From: Candidatus Accumulibacter appositus
GTDB lineage: Bacteria > Pseudomonadota > Gammaproteobacteria > Burkholderiales > Rhodocyclaceae
Direction of reading: 5' to 3'
DNA: 64,000 nucleotides
Assembly: GCA_000585055.1 (NCBI GenBank)
Contig: JEMX01000012.1
Span: 94,406-158,405, forward strand
In this document: piece after piece, positions 27,740-36,559 of the stretch
Position numbering within the stretch: the first letter of the stretch is position 1
How the letters are laid out: every line of letters starts with the position of its first letter
Program-made: the position numbers and the translations under genes
The notes under the pieces: model-generated
Databases searched by the model: none
What the model saw: only the letters and a program-made list of their open reading frames with translations
What the model was told of the DNA's origin: nothing

Positions 27740-27805
27740 CGCGAGCGTCGGGTCGGTGGCGCTTGAGAGGCCCTGCTGCACTCGCTGGCTGGCAGCCGGA
27801 GCCGA

Positions 27806-28276
27806 TCACTGCGTGCTCAACTGACAGACGTCGACCCACTCGCCATTCGTCACCGCCGCCAGCTGCGCGGGACTGATACGTATCGCCGTGTGGATGGCGC
27901 CGGCAGCGGGCAAGACCTCGTCGAAATTCTGCAGCGATTGATCCAGATAGATCGGTAACGGCTGCGCCAGACCGAAGGGACAGACGCCACCGACAGGATG
28001 CCCGGTCAAGGCGATGACCTCTTCCGGCGGCGACATCTTGCCCTTGCCGAAGGCCGCCCTGAATTTCCGGTTATCGATGCGGGCATCGCCGCCTGCAACG
28101 AGAATGATGACGCGGCCATCAGCCAGACGAAAGGAGAGTGTCTTGGCGATACGGCCGGGCTCGACCCCGTGTGCTTCGGCGGCCAATGCCACGGTAGCGG
28201 TGCTGACCGCCAATTCGATGATTGGCAGGTCAAGGCCGCGGGCGGAAAAGAAATCACGTACGGATTGCAGGCTCAT
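27806..28276 (-). CDS. YbaK/EbsC-domain protein (aminoacyl-tRNA deacylase family)
   Basis: A 156-residue YbaK-fold protein distinct from the YbaK at 26.4 kb. It shows IAKTLSFRLADGRVIILVAGG, the GGVCPFG loop and LDQSLQNFDEVLPAAG, typical of the EbsC/ProX-like trans-editing branch. The ATG at 28276 has GGAC upstream; upstream in-frame residues look unrelated. Which mischarged tRNA it edits cannot be told from sequence. Confidence 0.88.
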   Translation of the reverse strand: MSLQSVRDFFSARGLDLPIIELAVSTATVALAAEAHGVEPGRIAKTLSFRLADGRVIILVAGGDARIDNRKFRAAFGKGKMSPPEEVIALTGHPVGGVCPFGLAQPLPIYLDQSLQNFDEVLPAAGAIHTAIRISPAQLAAVTNGEWVDVCQLSTQ

Positions 28277-28444
28277 GGCGGGTCCGGTTAACTCGCAGCC
28301 CATGAATGGGCGCGCGCCGGATCCTAGCTGCGGCACGCCCGCTCGGCAAGCCTTGTCGGGTAGTTTGGCTGTGGTCCACCGCCACGGCTGCGCCGCGCAG
28401 CCGGACTCCGCATTGCCACCAGCCCCACCTCAGGGCGGCCGAGC

Positions 28445-28639
28445 CTACTTCCCGGCAAGAAACAGCGCAATCACCAACAGCAGCAAGGTCAAACCCTGGA
28501 AGCCGACCCGCATGGCCATGAAGCGCGTGCTGTGTTCCCGATCGTAGTCGCCACCACGCTCCATGGAGCCAATGCCGAGAGCCAGAGACAAGACCGTGGC
28601 CGCGAGGGCCAGAAAGATCAAAATAGTGAGTAGTGTCAT
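28445..28639 (-). CDS. Twin transmembrane small protein
   Basis: A 64-residue protein with two hydrophobic helices (ILIFLALAATVLSLALGIGS and GLTLLLLVIALFLAG) joined by a charged loop (ERGGDYDREHSTRFMAMRVG). This matches the short twin-transmembrane/HIG1-like proteins seen near respiratory genes in betaproteobacteria. GGAG lies 8 bases before the ATG. No cytochrome oxidase gene is in view. The next 213 bases toward 28852 hold no gene. Confidence 0.85.
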   Translation of the reverse strand: MTLLTILIFLALAATVLSLALGIGSMERGGDYDREHSTRFMAMRVGFQGLTLLLLVIALFLAGK

Positions 28640-28852
28640 GGCAGTTCTCCTAGCCGTTGGGCTTCTCGGCGACGGAGCATTGCTGGTGTTCTGGCAGCTG
28701 CGTCGCCGTCGAAAGCTTGCTTAAGCATAGGAAAGCAGAGGCCAGTCCCGCAAGTTGGGCAGCACGCGGATCACTGCCCGAGCGCGCCACGCAGCGCCGC
28801 TGGCCGACGACAAACGATACGATCCCGACGACGCCCGGCGCTCAATCGCAGC

Positions 28853-30250
28853 TCACGCAGGAGTCTCGCAACTTCGCAGGCGCTTACCCGACATCAGCAA
28901 GGGCAGGAAGAACGCGACTGAGCAGAGGGCCAGGCCGTAAAGGTTGGTGCCGAGCAGGATGGCGTATTTGCCGTCGCCGATGGCCCAACTCGGCGGGATC
29001 AAGTGGATGGCTTGCAGGATGCCGAGCAGCATGCCGCTCCAGAAGGCGAGATGAAAGGACAGCGGTGAGTAGCCGACCCAGCGCGAGAAGAGGAAGATCG
29101 GCGCCAGACCAATGACCATGGTGCCGCTGATCGTCGTCGCCTTGAGGATATCGGTGCCGGCGAGCATCGGCAGGTTGCCGAGCAGCGCGAAGACGACCAT
29201 CGTCAGTGCACCAATCCGCACCGCACGCGGCAGAGGTTCGCGGCCGGCGAGCATCGGCAGTTCCTGCGCCACCGACTTCGATAGTGACGAGAAGGTCGAG
29301 TCGAGGGTCGATGCCGCCGAGGAAATCATCACCGCGATCATCGCGAAGAAGCCGGCAAAGCCCAGCCCGCGGGCGACATCGGCGGGAATGTTGCTGCCTG
29401 AGGTGATACCTTCAAGGCGGGCATGTACGCCGACCAGACTGAAGGCGAGAATGCCCAGGAAGCCGAGGACGCCGGCGACGATGAAGGCGCGCAACATGCT
29501 CTTTTCACGAGAAATGAAGCCACGGTCGGTGAGTACCGGATCGTGGAAGGGATAGGAGAAAACCTGTAACAAGGCAACCAGCAGCAGGTCGACCCCACCA
29601 GCGAGCGTGAATCTGCCTTCGCTCAGCAGCTGTGTCGGCGAATGCGCCGGCAAGACCACGGCGACGACTACGCCCAGGAAGAGCAGGAAGACGACTGCCT
29701 GGACAACGTCGGTGAAGATCGAGCTGCGCAAGCCGCCCTTGAGACTGTAGAAGAGCACCACGGCGGTGAACAACAGCGCCGCGCCGATGAAGGCTGCCGT
29801 TCCTGACTCGCCGTAATAGCCTCCGACGACCGCCGTATTGCTCCACACCTCGTTGAACAGGCGCACGAGAATGGCGACCGAAAACGCCAGCGCCGCACCA
29901 CGGCCGTATTTTCCGACCAGAAAGGAGACCAGTCCCGTCGCCCCTTCGCGGGTGCGCAAGCGGTAGATGACCACACCGGCGACCGGAATCGACAGCCAGT
30001 AGGTGGCGTAGGCCAGCCCGCCGACGATACCGTAGGCGGCGCCGAGATTGGCGGCGTTGGTCACCGATTTGGCGAAGATCCAGCTGATGAATACGCTCAT
30101 CATCAAGGCCCACTCCGACGGCCCACGCCCCTGCGCATCGTGTCCACGGAAGAAACCGGCATCGTCGCTGCTGCGCGGCGAGATCAGGTACATCACTGCG
30201 CCGAAAAGCAGCAGGAAACCCCAGAAGAAAAGTCCGTGCAGTTCGTTCAT
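28853..30250 (-). CDS. Sodium:solute symporter (SSF family)
   Basis: A 465-residue multi-helix membrane protein of the SSS family, about 12-13 helices. ISWIFAKSVTNAANLGAAYG, YSLKGGLRSSIFTDVVQAV and SSAASTLDSTFSSLSKSVAQ are typical family segments; the last carries predicted sodium-site Ser/Thr residues. The substrate cannot be told. The ATG at 30250 was chosen because the upstream in-frame reading is not membrane-like and runs through an octamer repeat. It diverges from the VTT gene. Confidence 0.9.
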   Translation of the reverse strand: MNELHGLFFWGFLLLFGAVMYLISPRSSDDAGFFRGHDAQGRGPSEWALMMSVFISWIFAKSVTNAANLGAAYGIVGGLAYATYWLSIPVAGVVIYRLRTREGATGLVSFLVGKYGRGAALAFSVAILVRLFNEVWSNTAVVGGYYGESGTAAFIGAALLFTAVVLFYSLKGGLRSSIFTDVVQAVVFLLFLGVVVAVVLPAHSPTQLLSEGRFTLAGGVDLLLVALLQVFSYPFHDPVLTDRGFISREKSMLRAFIVAGVLGFLGILAFSLVGVHARLEGITSGSNIPADVARGLGFAGFFAMIAVMISSAASTLDSTFSSLSKSVAQELPMLAGREPLPRAVRIGALTMVVFALLGNLPMLAGTDILKATTISGTMVIGLAPIFLFSRWVGYSPLSFHLAFWSGMLLGILQAIHLIPPSWAIGDGKYAILLGTNLYGLALCSVAFFLPLLMSGKRLRSCETPA

Positions 30251-30313
30251 CTTGTGGTTCTCGCATTGAAGGGAGTAGAAAGGAGTGCCAGGATGGTTTT
30301 TGCGAATGACAAT

Positions 30314-30341
30314 GCTATGGTCGTCACATGGCGACCATAGC
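30314..30341. promoter_or_regulatory. Perfect 10-bp inverted repeat upstream of the symporter gene
   Basis: GCTATGGTCG and CGACCATAGC are separated by 8 bases, 64 bases upstream of the SSF start in the divergent spacer. The size and symmetry fit an operator or a leader hairpin. Confidence 0.45.
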
Positions 30342-30380
30342 TTACAGTCGAGCCGCGGTATCTTTTTGCCATGGCGAGCC

Positions 30381-30412
30381 ACGAATCCACGAATCCACGA
30401 ATCCATGAATCC
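30381..30412. repeat. Tandem octamer array
   Basis: Three copies of ACGAATCC followed by one ATGAATCC stand in the spacer just before the VTT gene, followed by a partial unit. Such arrays slip readily, so copy number may vary between strains. Confidence 0.85.
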
Positions 30413-30429
30413 ATGACTTCAATCGCCGC

Positions 30430-31005
30430 ATGCTGAAGCATCGCGCCATCCCCTGGCCGCGCCTGTTGGCCGTGACGCTGTTTCTCGGCGTGCTCTTCGC
30501 CGGCTTCGAACTATCCGGGCTGCGCGATCACTTCAGCCTGCCGTTTCTGCGCGACCAGTTCCTCCACAACAAGCTCAGCGGACTGCTGATCTTCGTGGCG
30601 CTGTTCGCTCTGGGCAACCTGATCCAGATTCCGGGGTGGATTTTCCTGGCCGCGGCGGTGCTCGCCCTCGGTCGCATCTGGGGCGGTGCGGTCACTTACC
30701 TTGCGGCGTGCCTGTCGTGCGCGCTCACCTTCCTGAGCATCCGCCTGCTTGGCGGCGATGCCCTGCGGCAGTTGAACAGCCGCATCGCCACGCGTTTACT
30801 GGCTCAGCTCGATGCCCGGCCGATCCGCAGCATGGTCTTCCTGCGTGTCCTGTTCCAGACGGTGCCGGCACTCAACTACGTGCTGGCAATGTCGGGCGTG
30901 CGTTTCCGCGAATACATGCTCGCCACGCTGCTCGGCCTGCCGCTACCCATCGCCCTGTACTGTCTGTTTTTCGACTTTCTGGCGCGGCTGCTGCGGCTTG
31001 CTTAG
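30430..31005 (+). CDS. TVP38/TMEM64 family (VTT domain) membrane protein
   Basis: A 191-residue inner-membrane protein of the DedA/VTT superfamily. The diagnostic segment FLRVLFQTVPALNYVLAMSG lies near residue 135, with re-entrant-type GNLIQIPGWIFLAAA upstream. Family members are linked to lipid scrambling or proton-driven transport, but the role here is unknown. Its stop codon overlaps that of the convergent lipase gene by 4 bases (TTAG). Confidence 0.88.
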   Translation: MLKHRAIPWPRLLAVTLFLGVLFAGFELSGLRDHFSLPFLRDQFLHNKLSGLLIFVALFALGNLIQIPGWIFLAAAVLALGRIWGGAVTYLAACLSCALTFLSIRLLGGDALRQLNSRIATRLLAQLDARPIRSMVFLRVLFQTVPALNYVLAMSGVRFREYMLATLLGLPLPIALYCLFFDFLARLLRLA

Positions 31006-31985
31006 GCGTCGGCGACCTTGCTGATCTCGGCGGCAGCGGTTACCGCGCGCGGGCAGCGCGCAGCGGTCTGCTCGAGCACCGTCAGCAGCGCCTGGACGAC
31101 ACGCGGCGAATAGAGCATTGCCAGGTGTCCGACACCGGCAATCGCCTGGTTCTGCGCCCCACGCAATTCGAGCAGCGCCGGCGGCATGACGAAATTGTCT
31201 TGCGGACTGTAGAGAGCCACCGTGTCGACGCTCGCCGGCGGACTGGCCAGAGCTTGCAACCAGGGGCTGTGCGGACGCATCTGGCGACCATTGTCACCGC
31301 AACCGAGACGCGCCAATTCGCTGCCCTGATGCGGCGTCCCGAGGGTGACCAGCCTGGCCACGCGCGCGCCACCATAACGCTGCAGGTAGGCGCGGGAAAC
31401 CAGCCCGCCCATGCTGTGGCCAACAAGGACCAGCTGCGTGGCACCGATCGCGGCGAGCACCTCGTCGACCCGTCGGGCCACGGGATCGACGTAATCGTCG
31501 ATGCTGGTGTAGATCGGTTCCAGGCTAATCGTCGCCACGCTCCAGCCTGCCGCCTCGAGGTGCGCACGTAGCCACCACCAACAAGCACGCGAACAACCGT
31601 AACCGTGGATCAGCAGGATCGGCGGTCGGCTGTCCTCAGGCGCAGCAGCAGTCAAGCCCTGCCCTTCCGTCGCCTGCCGCGGCAGACGATCGTCGCCCAT
31701 CCACCAGCGCTCGAAGGGCATGATGACCAGGAAGGTGACAACGAAGCTCAGGTACTCGCCAAGCACCATCAACACTCTCTGCCGGCTCGACAGTCGCGGC
31801 GCCAGGGATGCGTAGGCGCCGGCATAGGCGTAGGTCACCGCGATCACCACCGCCCGCAGCGCGAGCATGGCCAGCACTGCCAAGCCAAGAGCGACGACCA
31901 ACGAGGCGTCACAGACACTCATCGCCAGGATGACGTAGAGCGTTAGTTCCAGCGCGTGTGAAAGACGCAGGGCGCGTGCGAGCAT
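31002..31985 (-). CDS. Membrane-anchored alpha/beta hydrolase (triacylglycerol lipase-like)
   Basis: A 327-residue protein with two or three hydrophobic N-terminal helices (LYVILAMSVCDASLVVALG and following) and a cytoplasmic or periplasmic lipase domain. The oxyanion segment ILLIHGYGCSRACWWW and the nucleophile elbow GHSMGG are clear, with QDNFVMP (Asp) and GVGHLAM (His) later. AAGGAG lies 13 bases before the ATG at 31985. It sits 16 bases after the GMC oxidoreductase gene and is the last gene of a four-gene operon. Confidence 0.87.
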   Translation of the reverse strand: MLARALRLSHALELTLYVILAMSVCDASLVVALGLAVLAMLALRAVVIAVTYAYAGAYASLAPRLSSRQRVLMVLGEYLSFVVTFLVIMPFERWWMGDDRLPRQATEGQGLTAAAPEDSRPPILLIHGYGCSRACWWWLRAHLEAAGWSVATISLEPIYTSIDDYVDPVARRVDEVLAAIGATQLVLVGHSMGGLVSRAYLQRYGGARVARLVTLGTPHQGSELARLGCGDNGRQMRPHSPWLQALASPPASVDTVALYSPQDNFVMPPALLELRGAQNQAIAGVGHLAMLYSPRVVQALLTVLEQTAARCPRAVTAAAEISKVADA

Positions 31986-32001
31986 GGCAGTAGGGACTCC
32001 T

Positions 32002-33609
32002 TCAGGGGATGGCGGGACGCGGCTTGCCGGACAACTCGGCAGCCAGCAAACTGGCATTGCGGGCAACCAGGCCATAAATCGAAAGTTGCGGATTGACCCC
32101 CAGGCTGGTCGGAAAAACCGACCCGTCGAGCACCGACAGATTATCAAGCCAGAAGTGTCGTCCGCGGTGATCGACGACGCCGCGATGCGGTGCATCGGCC
32201 ATGCCGCAGCCGCCCATCACATGCGCACTGACCACCCGGCAGAGGAAGGGTTCGAGCGGCAGCTCGGCGATTCCTTTTCTGGCTGCCGCCCAGCTCGTAT
32301 AGCCAGGCGTCGTCTCGTGCACCGGGATCACCCAGCGCGCACCGGCGGCAAACTGGATTTCGGCCATTGCCAGCAAGGCGCGACGCGCAGCCTCCCAGAT
32401 CACCTCGCCGAGCGGATAATCGAGCACCGGCAGGCGACCGGCGCCGAGACGGACGCGACCACCGCGGCTTTCGGGGTGGAAGCCATCACGCAAAAGTGCC
32501 AGGACCACGTTGGCCTTGGTGAATTCGCGCATCAGGCGGGCGTGCGCCTCACCATAACCCTGCAGCGTCGTCGAATAGAGGACCGGGTGCAGCGGCGGCG
32601 TTTCGAGCTTGAAGCCCAGAGGACCGTCGATCGGCGCCTGGCGCAGGAAGTGATCGCTGAAGATCGACTGCGGCGCACCGGCGTAGGCGTCGACCCGATG
32701 CGCCATGATCGCCGAGGAAATCACCACCGGATGCAGAAAGGTGCGCTTGCCGAGCAGGCGGTAGGGATCGGGGCAGCTACTTCGCATCAGCAAGGCCGGA
32801 CTGCCAATGGCGCCCGCGGCAACGACGAAGTGACGAGCGCGAAAACGCAAGCGCCGCCCGGAAAGGTGGATGCCATCAGGCTGCAATGCGCTGCAGTCAA
32901 GCGCCGAGACCTGGCTGCCGTCGAAACGCAAACGCTCGGCGCGTAGACGGGTATAGAGCGTCGCGCCGCGGTTCAGGGCGGCCGGGATGGTGGTCAGCAA
33001 CATCGACTGCTTGGCGTTGGTCGGGCAACCCATGCCGCAATAGCCAAGATTCCAGCAACCCTTGACGTTGCGCTTGATATCGCCGACCGCAATGCCGAGC
33101 TTTTCAGCGCCCGCCGCGAGTACCTTGTTGTTGGCGTTCGGCGGCGTATCCCAGGGACGCACCCACAGCTTGTGCTCCATGACCGCGAACCATGAGCTCA
33201 TCGACTCGGCGCTCAGCTCCTGCAGACCGAAGCGCTGCTGCCAGAAGTCGAAGACTTCGGGCGGGGTGCGAAAGCTGCTCGTCCAATTCACCGTCGTGGA
33301 CCCTCCGACGCAGCGGCCCTGCAGGATGTTGATCGCCTTGTCGGCCGTCTTGCGCGCCGCCGATTCCTGATACAGCTCGGGGTAGGCTTCGCTTTCCAGC
33401 ATCTTGAAATCACTCGACGAGCGCAGCGGCCCCTCTTCGATGAGGACGACGCGCAGACCGCTGGCGCTGAGCAGGTCGGCGGTGACCCCGCCGCCGGCCC
33501 CGGTGCCAACGATGAGCACATCCGTGTCGATCGTCTGACTATGCGGCAGCGCCGAGGCGTCAATATGTTTCCAGCCGCCGGCAAGCCCGACCCTGATCGG
33601 ATCTTCCAT
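32002..33609 (-). CDS. GMC family oxidoreductase
   Basis: A 535-residue FAD-dependent alcohol oxidoreductase. The FAD motif VGTGAGGG is at residues 34-41, the GMC substrate loop CVGGSTTVNWTSSF near residue 100, and the C-terminal SAHVMGGCGM and SLGVNPQLSIYG carry the active-site His and Asn. A Cys-rich stretch GYCGMGCPTNAK is typical of the long-chain alcohol oxidase/cholesterol-oxidase-like branch. It overlaps the upstream Tat-leader gene (TGATG), implying a two-subunit enzyme. Confidence 0.92.
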   Translation of the reverse strand: MEDPIRVGLAGGWKHIDASALPHSQTIDTDVLIVGTGAGGGVTADLLSASGLRVVLIEEGPLRSSSDFKMLESEAYPELYQESAARKTADKAINILQGRCVGGSTTVNWTSSFRTPPEVFDFWQQRFGLQELSAESMSSWFAVMEHKLWVRPWDTPPNANNKVLAAGAEKLGIAVGDIKRNVKGCWNLGYCGMGCPTNAKQSMLLTTIPAALNRGATLYTRLRAERLRFDGSQVSALDCSALQPDGIHLSGRRLRFRARHFVVAAGAIGSPALLMRSSCPDPYRLLGKRTFLHPVVISSAIMAHRVDAYAGAPQSIFSDHFLRQAPIDGPLGFKLETPPLHPVLYSTTLQGYGEAHARLMREFTKANVVLALLRDGFHPESRGGRVRLGAGRLPVLDYPLGEVIWEAARRALLAMAEIQFAAGARWVIPVHETTPGYTSWAAARKGIAELPLEPFLCRVVSAHVMGGCGMADAPHRGVVDHRGRHFWLDNLSVLDGSVFPTSLGVNPQLSIYGLVARNASLLAAELSGKPRPAIP

Positions 33610-34112
33610 CAGAAATATCCTCGCGGTGGTCCGGGATAGCTAATCGCCTCCCAGGTCTCGGGACGTCCGTACCAGGCGCCGTAGGTGAGATCGTGCAAAG
33701 CCCCGTAGGCGCTCTGCAGCAGGCTCAGGCGGCTGGACCGCCAGGACTGCAGGAACTCGCCGACCTCGGCGACGCTGGCTTCGCTCCACGGCTTGCTGAC
33801 ACCGGCCAGCATCAGGCGGGCCGGCGCAATGACCAGCAATCCGAACAGTTCGCCGATTTCCTGCTGGCTGGCAGCGGAAAGACCGCCCACTGCGCTGGCA
33901 ATGCCGTCGACGGTGCGCGCCACCAGCGGGCGCCGTTGCTGGCCCTGCGCTGGCAGGACACCGTCGAGCATGGCGTTGACCACCGCGCCGAGCATCGCGC
34001 GCTCGGCGTCGCTGAAACGCCGCGGCCCGGCAGCGTTGAGCCAACCGGAAAAAGAAAGCAGCAGGCTGCCGGCGAGGCCGGTCCGGAGAAACTGCCGACG
34101 CCCGAACTTCAT
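33609..34112 (-). CDS. Tat-leader small subunit, gluconate 2-dehydrogenase subunit 3-like
   Basis: A 167-residue protein starting MKFGRRQFLRTGLAGSLLLS, a twin-arginine export signal. The rest is alpha-helical with LSDAERAML-like and VDGIASAVGGLSAASQQEIG segments. Such small subunits pair with GMC dehydrogenases and carry them through the Tat system, which the overlapping gene order here supports. Its ATG overlaps the stop of the aldehyde dehydrogenase gene. Confidence 0.85.
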   Translation of the reverse strand: MKFGRRQFLRTGLAGSLLLSFSGWLNAAGPRRFSDAERAMLGAVVNAMLDGVLPAQGQQRRPLVARTVDGIASAVGGLSAASQQEIGELFGLLVIAPARLMLAGVSKPWSEASVAEVGEFLQSWRSSRLSLLQSAYGALHDLTYGAWYGRPETWEAISYPGPPRGYF

Positions 34113-35563
34113 CGCATGATGATCCGCGTCAAGAGCCTGAACAGCCGGCCGTAGGGCGGCTTGAAGAGGCCGATGGCGGATAGTCGCGACTGCCGGAAGA
34201 CGCCCTTCTTCGCCGAAAAGGTCTCAAAACCCTCGAAACCGTGATAGCGACCCATACCACTGGGGCCGACGCCGCCGAAAGGCAGGTCGTCCTGCGCGAT
34301 GTGCAGGATGGTATCGTTGATCGTCACACCACCGGCAAGCGTTTCATCAAGCACTCGCTCGATGCGCTCGCTATCGCTGTCGAAGTAGTAAAGCGCCAGC
34401 GGCCGCGGCCGGCTGCTGACGAAAGCGATTGCGTCATCGAGATGCCGGTACGTCCGGATCGGCAACAGCGGCCCGAAAATTTCCTCCTGCATGACAGCCT
34501 GTTGGTCGTTGACCTTCAGCAGCGCCAGCGGCGGCAGGCGGCGTATTGCCGGGTCGGCAGCCGCACCGGGCGCCAGTTCAACGATCTCGGCGCCGCTCGC
34601 CCGGGCCTCGTCGACGTAGGCGCACAGGCGAGCGTAATGGCGCGCGTCGATGATCGTCGAGTAATCGCCGTTCGTCGCCAGCCGCGGGTAAGCGCTGGCG
34701 ACCACGGCACGCGCACGCTCGATGAACGCCTGTTCGTCCCCGGCGGGCAGCAACACGTAGTCGGGCGCGATGCACGTTTGGCCGGCGTTCATGCACTTGC
34801 CAATCAGGATGCGCTCGACGGCGCGTGCGAAGTCCTTACTCCCAGCCAGTCCGGGGCCGATGATCGCTGGCGACTTGCCGCCGAGTTCCAGAGTCACTGG
34901 AGTCAGATTATCGGCTGCCGCACGCATGACCTGGTGGCCGACGGCGGTCGAACCGGTAAACAAGAGATGATCGAACGGCAGTCGCGAAAAGGCCTGCGCA
35001 ACACTGGCGTCGCCTTCGACGACCGACACCTCGTCTGCGGCGAAAGTCCTGGCGACCAGAGTGGCGAACAGGGCGGCGGTGTTCGGCGACATCTCGGACA
35101 TCTTGAGCAGTGCCCGATTGCCCGCAGCCAGCGCCGCCGCCAAGGGCGCGATCGCCAGAAGGACCGGGTAATTCCAGGGCACGATGATGCCGACAGCACC
35201 GAGCGGCTGGTAGCGAACTTCCGCCCGCCCCGGCTGAAACCATAGCGATACCGCTCGCCGTTGCGGACGCATCCAGCGGCGCAGATGCCTGCGAGCGTGG
35301 CGAATCGCTTCGTAACTCGGGAACAACTCGAGCAGGCGCGTTTCGGCGGGCGAGCGGTGGCCGAAATCGCGACTGACCGCCTCGACAATCGCCACGGCGC
35401 TGTCGCGCAGCATCCGATCGAGAGCCAGCAGGCGCCTTTCGCGAAGCGCGTGCTGCGGGTTGGGGTCGCCGCGTGCCGCGCGCTGCAGCAGGGCAAAGCG
35501 CGCGGCCAGCGGCTCGACGTTCGACGCGGCCAAGCGCTCGGCCACCGTTTCGGGATGAGACAT
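34109..35563 (-). CDS. calB: Coniferyl aldehyde dehydrogenase-like aldehyde dehydrogenase
   Basis: A 484-residue class 3-like aldehyde dehydrogenase. The catalytic Cys264 is in AGQTCIAPDY, the general-base Glu in LELGGKSP, and the NAD-fold motif FTGSTAVG is intact. The C-terminus has a hydrophobic/basic tail (LFRLLTRIIMR), as in membrane-associated fatty aldehyde dehydrogenases, so a fatty aldehyde is as likely as coniferyl aldehyde. AAGGAG lies 6 bases before the ATG at 35563. First gene of the operon. Confidence 0.88.
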   Translation of the reverse strand: MSHPETVAERLAASNVEPLAARFALLQRAARGDPNPQHALRERRLLALDRMLRDSAVAIVEAVSRDFGHRSPAETRLLELFPSYEAIRHARRHLRRWMRPQRRAVSLWFQPGRAEVRYQPLGAVGIIVPWNYPVLLAIAPLAAALAAGNRALLKMSEMSPNTAALFATLVARTFAADEVSVVEGDASVAQAFSRLPFDHLLFTGSTAVGHQVMRAAADNLTPVTLELGGKSPAIIGPGLAGSKDFARAVERILIGKCMNAGQTCIAPDYVLLPAGDEQAFIERARAVVASAYPRLATNGDYSTIIDARHYARLCAYVDEARASGAEIVELAPGAAADPAIRRLPPLALLKVNDQQAVMQEEIFGPLLPIRTYRHLDDAIAFVSSRPRPLALYYFDSDSERIERVLDETLAGGVTINDTILHIAQDDLPFGGVGPSGMGRYHGFEGFETFSAKKGVFRQSRLSAIGLFKPPYGRLFRLLTRIIMR

Positions 35564-35673
35564 CAAATACTCCTTGCTGAGCTTGCTTCCAGAGCAAGTG
35601 TATGTTGCGCCTGCTCTGCTCGTTAGGCGAAGCCCTCTAAACAGCCTCCCTGCAGCCGGGCATAATTCCTGCC

Positions 35674-36424
35674 ATGGACGATTCGACTGCCGCCATCGAG
35701 AAACGACAATACGCCGAAGCGCTGCGCCGACATCTGAGAGCTGCGAAGCAGCTGCGCCAGCAAGCCAACTTCGATCCGGCTGCCGCCCGCGCGCGCCTGT
35801 ACCTGCGTGAATGGCAGGCCGGTCGGCTGGCCCGCAGCCATGCCGGACTGCTCGCCAGCACGCGCTTCGGGCCTGCCGCCCGCTTCTTTATCTCCGATCT
35901 CTATGGACCCAAGGACTTCAGCAGCCGCGACGAGGAGGTCGAGCGCATCCTGCCCCTGCTGATCAAGATGCTCCCGGCGTCGGCGCTGCGTACCGTCGCG
36001 CTGGCTGTCGAACTGGACGCCTTGACCGAAGAGCTCGACTCGGCGATGGTCGCCGAACTCTGCCGCGTCGGACGCATCGAGCAGATCGACGAAGGCGCCT
36101 ACGCGGCAGCCTACCGTGTACGCGGCAGCCTACCGTGCCGTCGGCTGCCGCGCCGAGCGCCTGCGCCAGATTATCCTGATTCGCGAAACCGGCGAAGCAC
36201 TCGAGAGGCTGACCACCAAGCCACTGCTGAGCAGTCTCCTCAAGATGATGCGGCGCCCGGCGCAGGTCGCCGGACTCGGCGACCTGCACCAGTTCCTGGA
36301 GCACGGCTTCAACGCTTTCCGCGGCATGGGCTCGGCCAGCGACTTCCTGGACTCGATCGATGGCAAGGAGCGACAAGTCCTGAAGCGCCTTTTCGACGGC
36401 GTTTCCGACCCCTTCCGGATCTAG
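35674..36424 (+). pseudogene. FFLEELY-motif protein gene, frameshifted by a 19-bp duplication
   Basis: The first 149 codons give a FFLEELY-type protein (RFFISDLYGPKDFSSRD near residue 72). At 36100-36137 a 19-bp sequence occurs twice in perfect tandem, shifting the frame by one. After removing one copy the reading continues as EGAYAAAYRAVGCRAERLRQ through to a normal stop at 36424. As it stands, translation runs on into unrelated sequence as far as 36780. The family's function is unknown. The gene diverges from calB, with CATAAT close to its start. Confidence 0.88.
36100..36137. repeat. Perfect 19-bp tandem duplication
   Basis: Two adjacent copies of TACGCGGCAGCCTACCGTG. Because 19 is not a multiple of three, it breaks the gene; losing one copy would restore it exactly. 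Confidence 0.95.
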
Positions 36425-36559
36425 GCGCCGACCCGGAACAGCCTTGGCCCCACGAGAACAACAATACTCAACAACAAAATATTTTTTTACTTTACACCAG
36501 TAGCTTACAGAATTTAGTTCGTGCATCACTTGAGTTATTGAAGCGACCTCTTACACGCC

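Noticed and set aside
36440..36550. AT-rich tract as an attachment site or origin
   Set aside because: No direct repeats, integrase, DnaA boxes or tRNA end are present; it is just local low GC.
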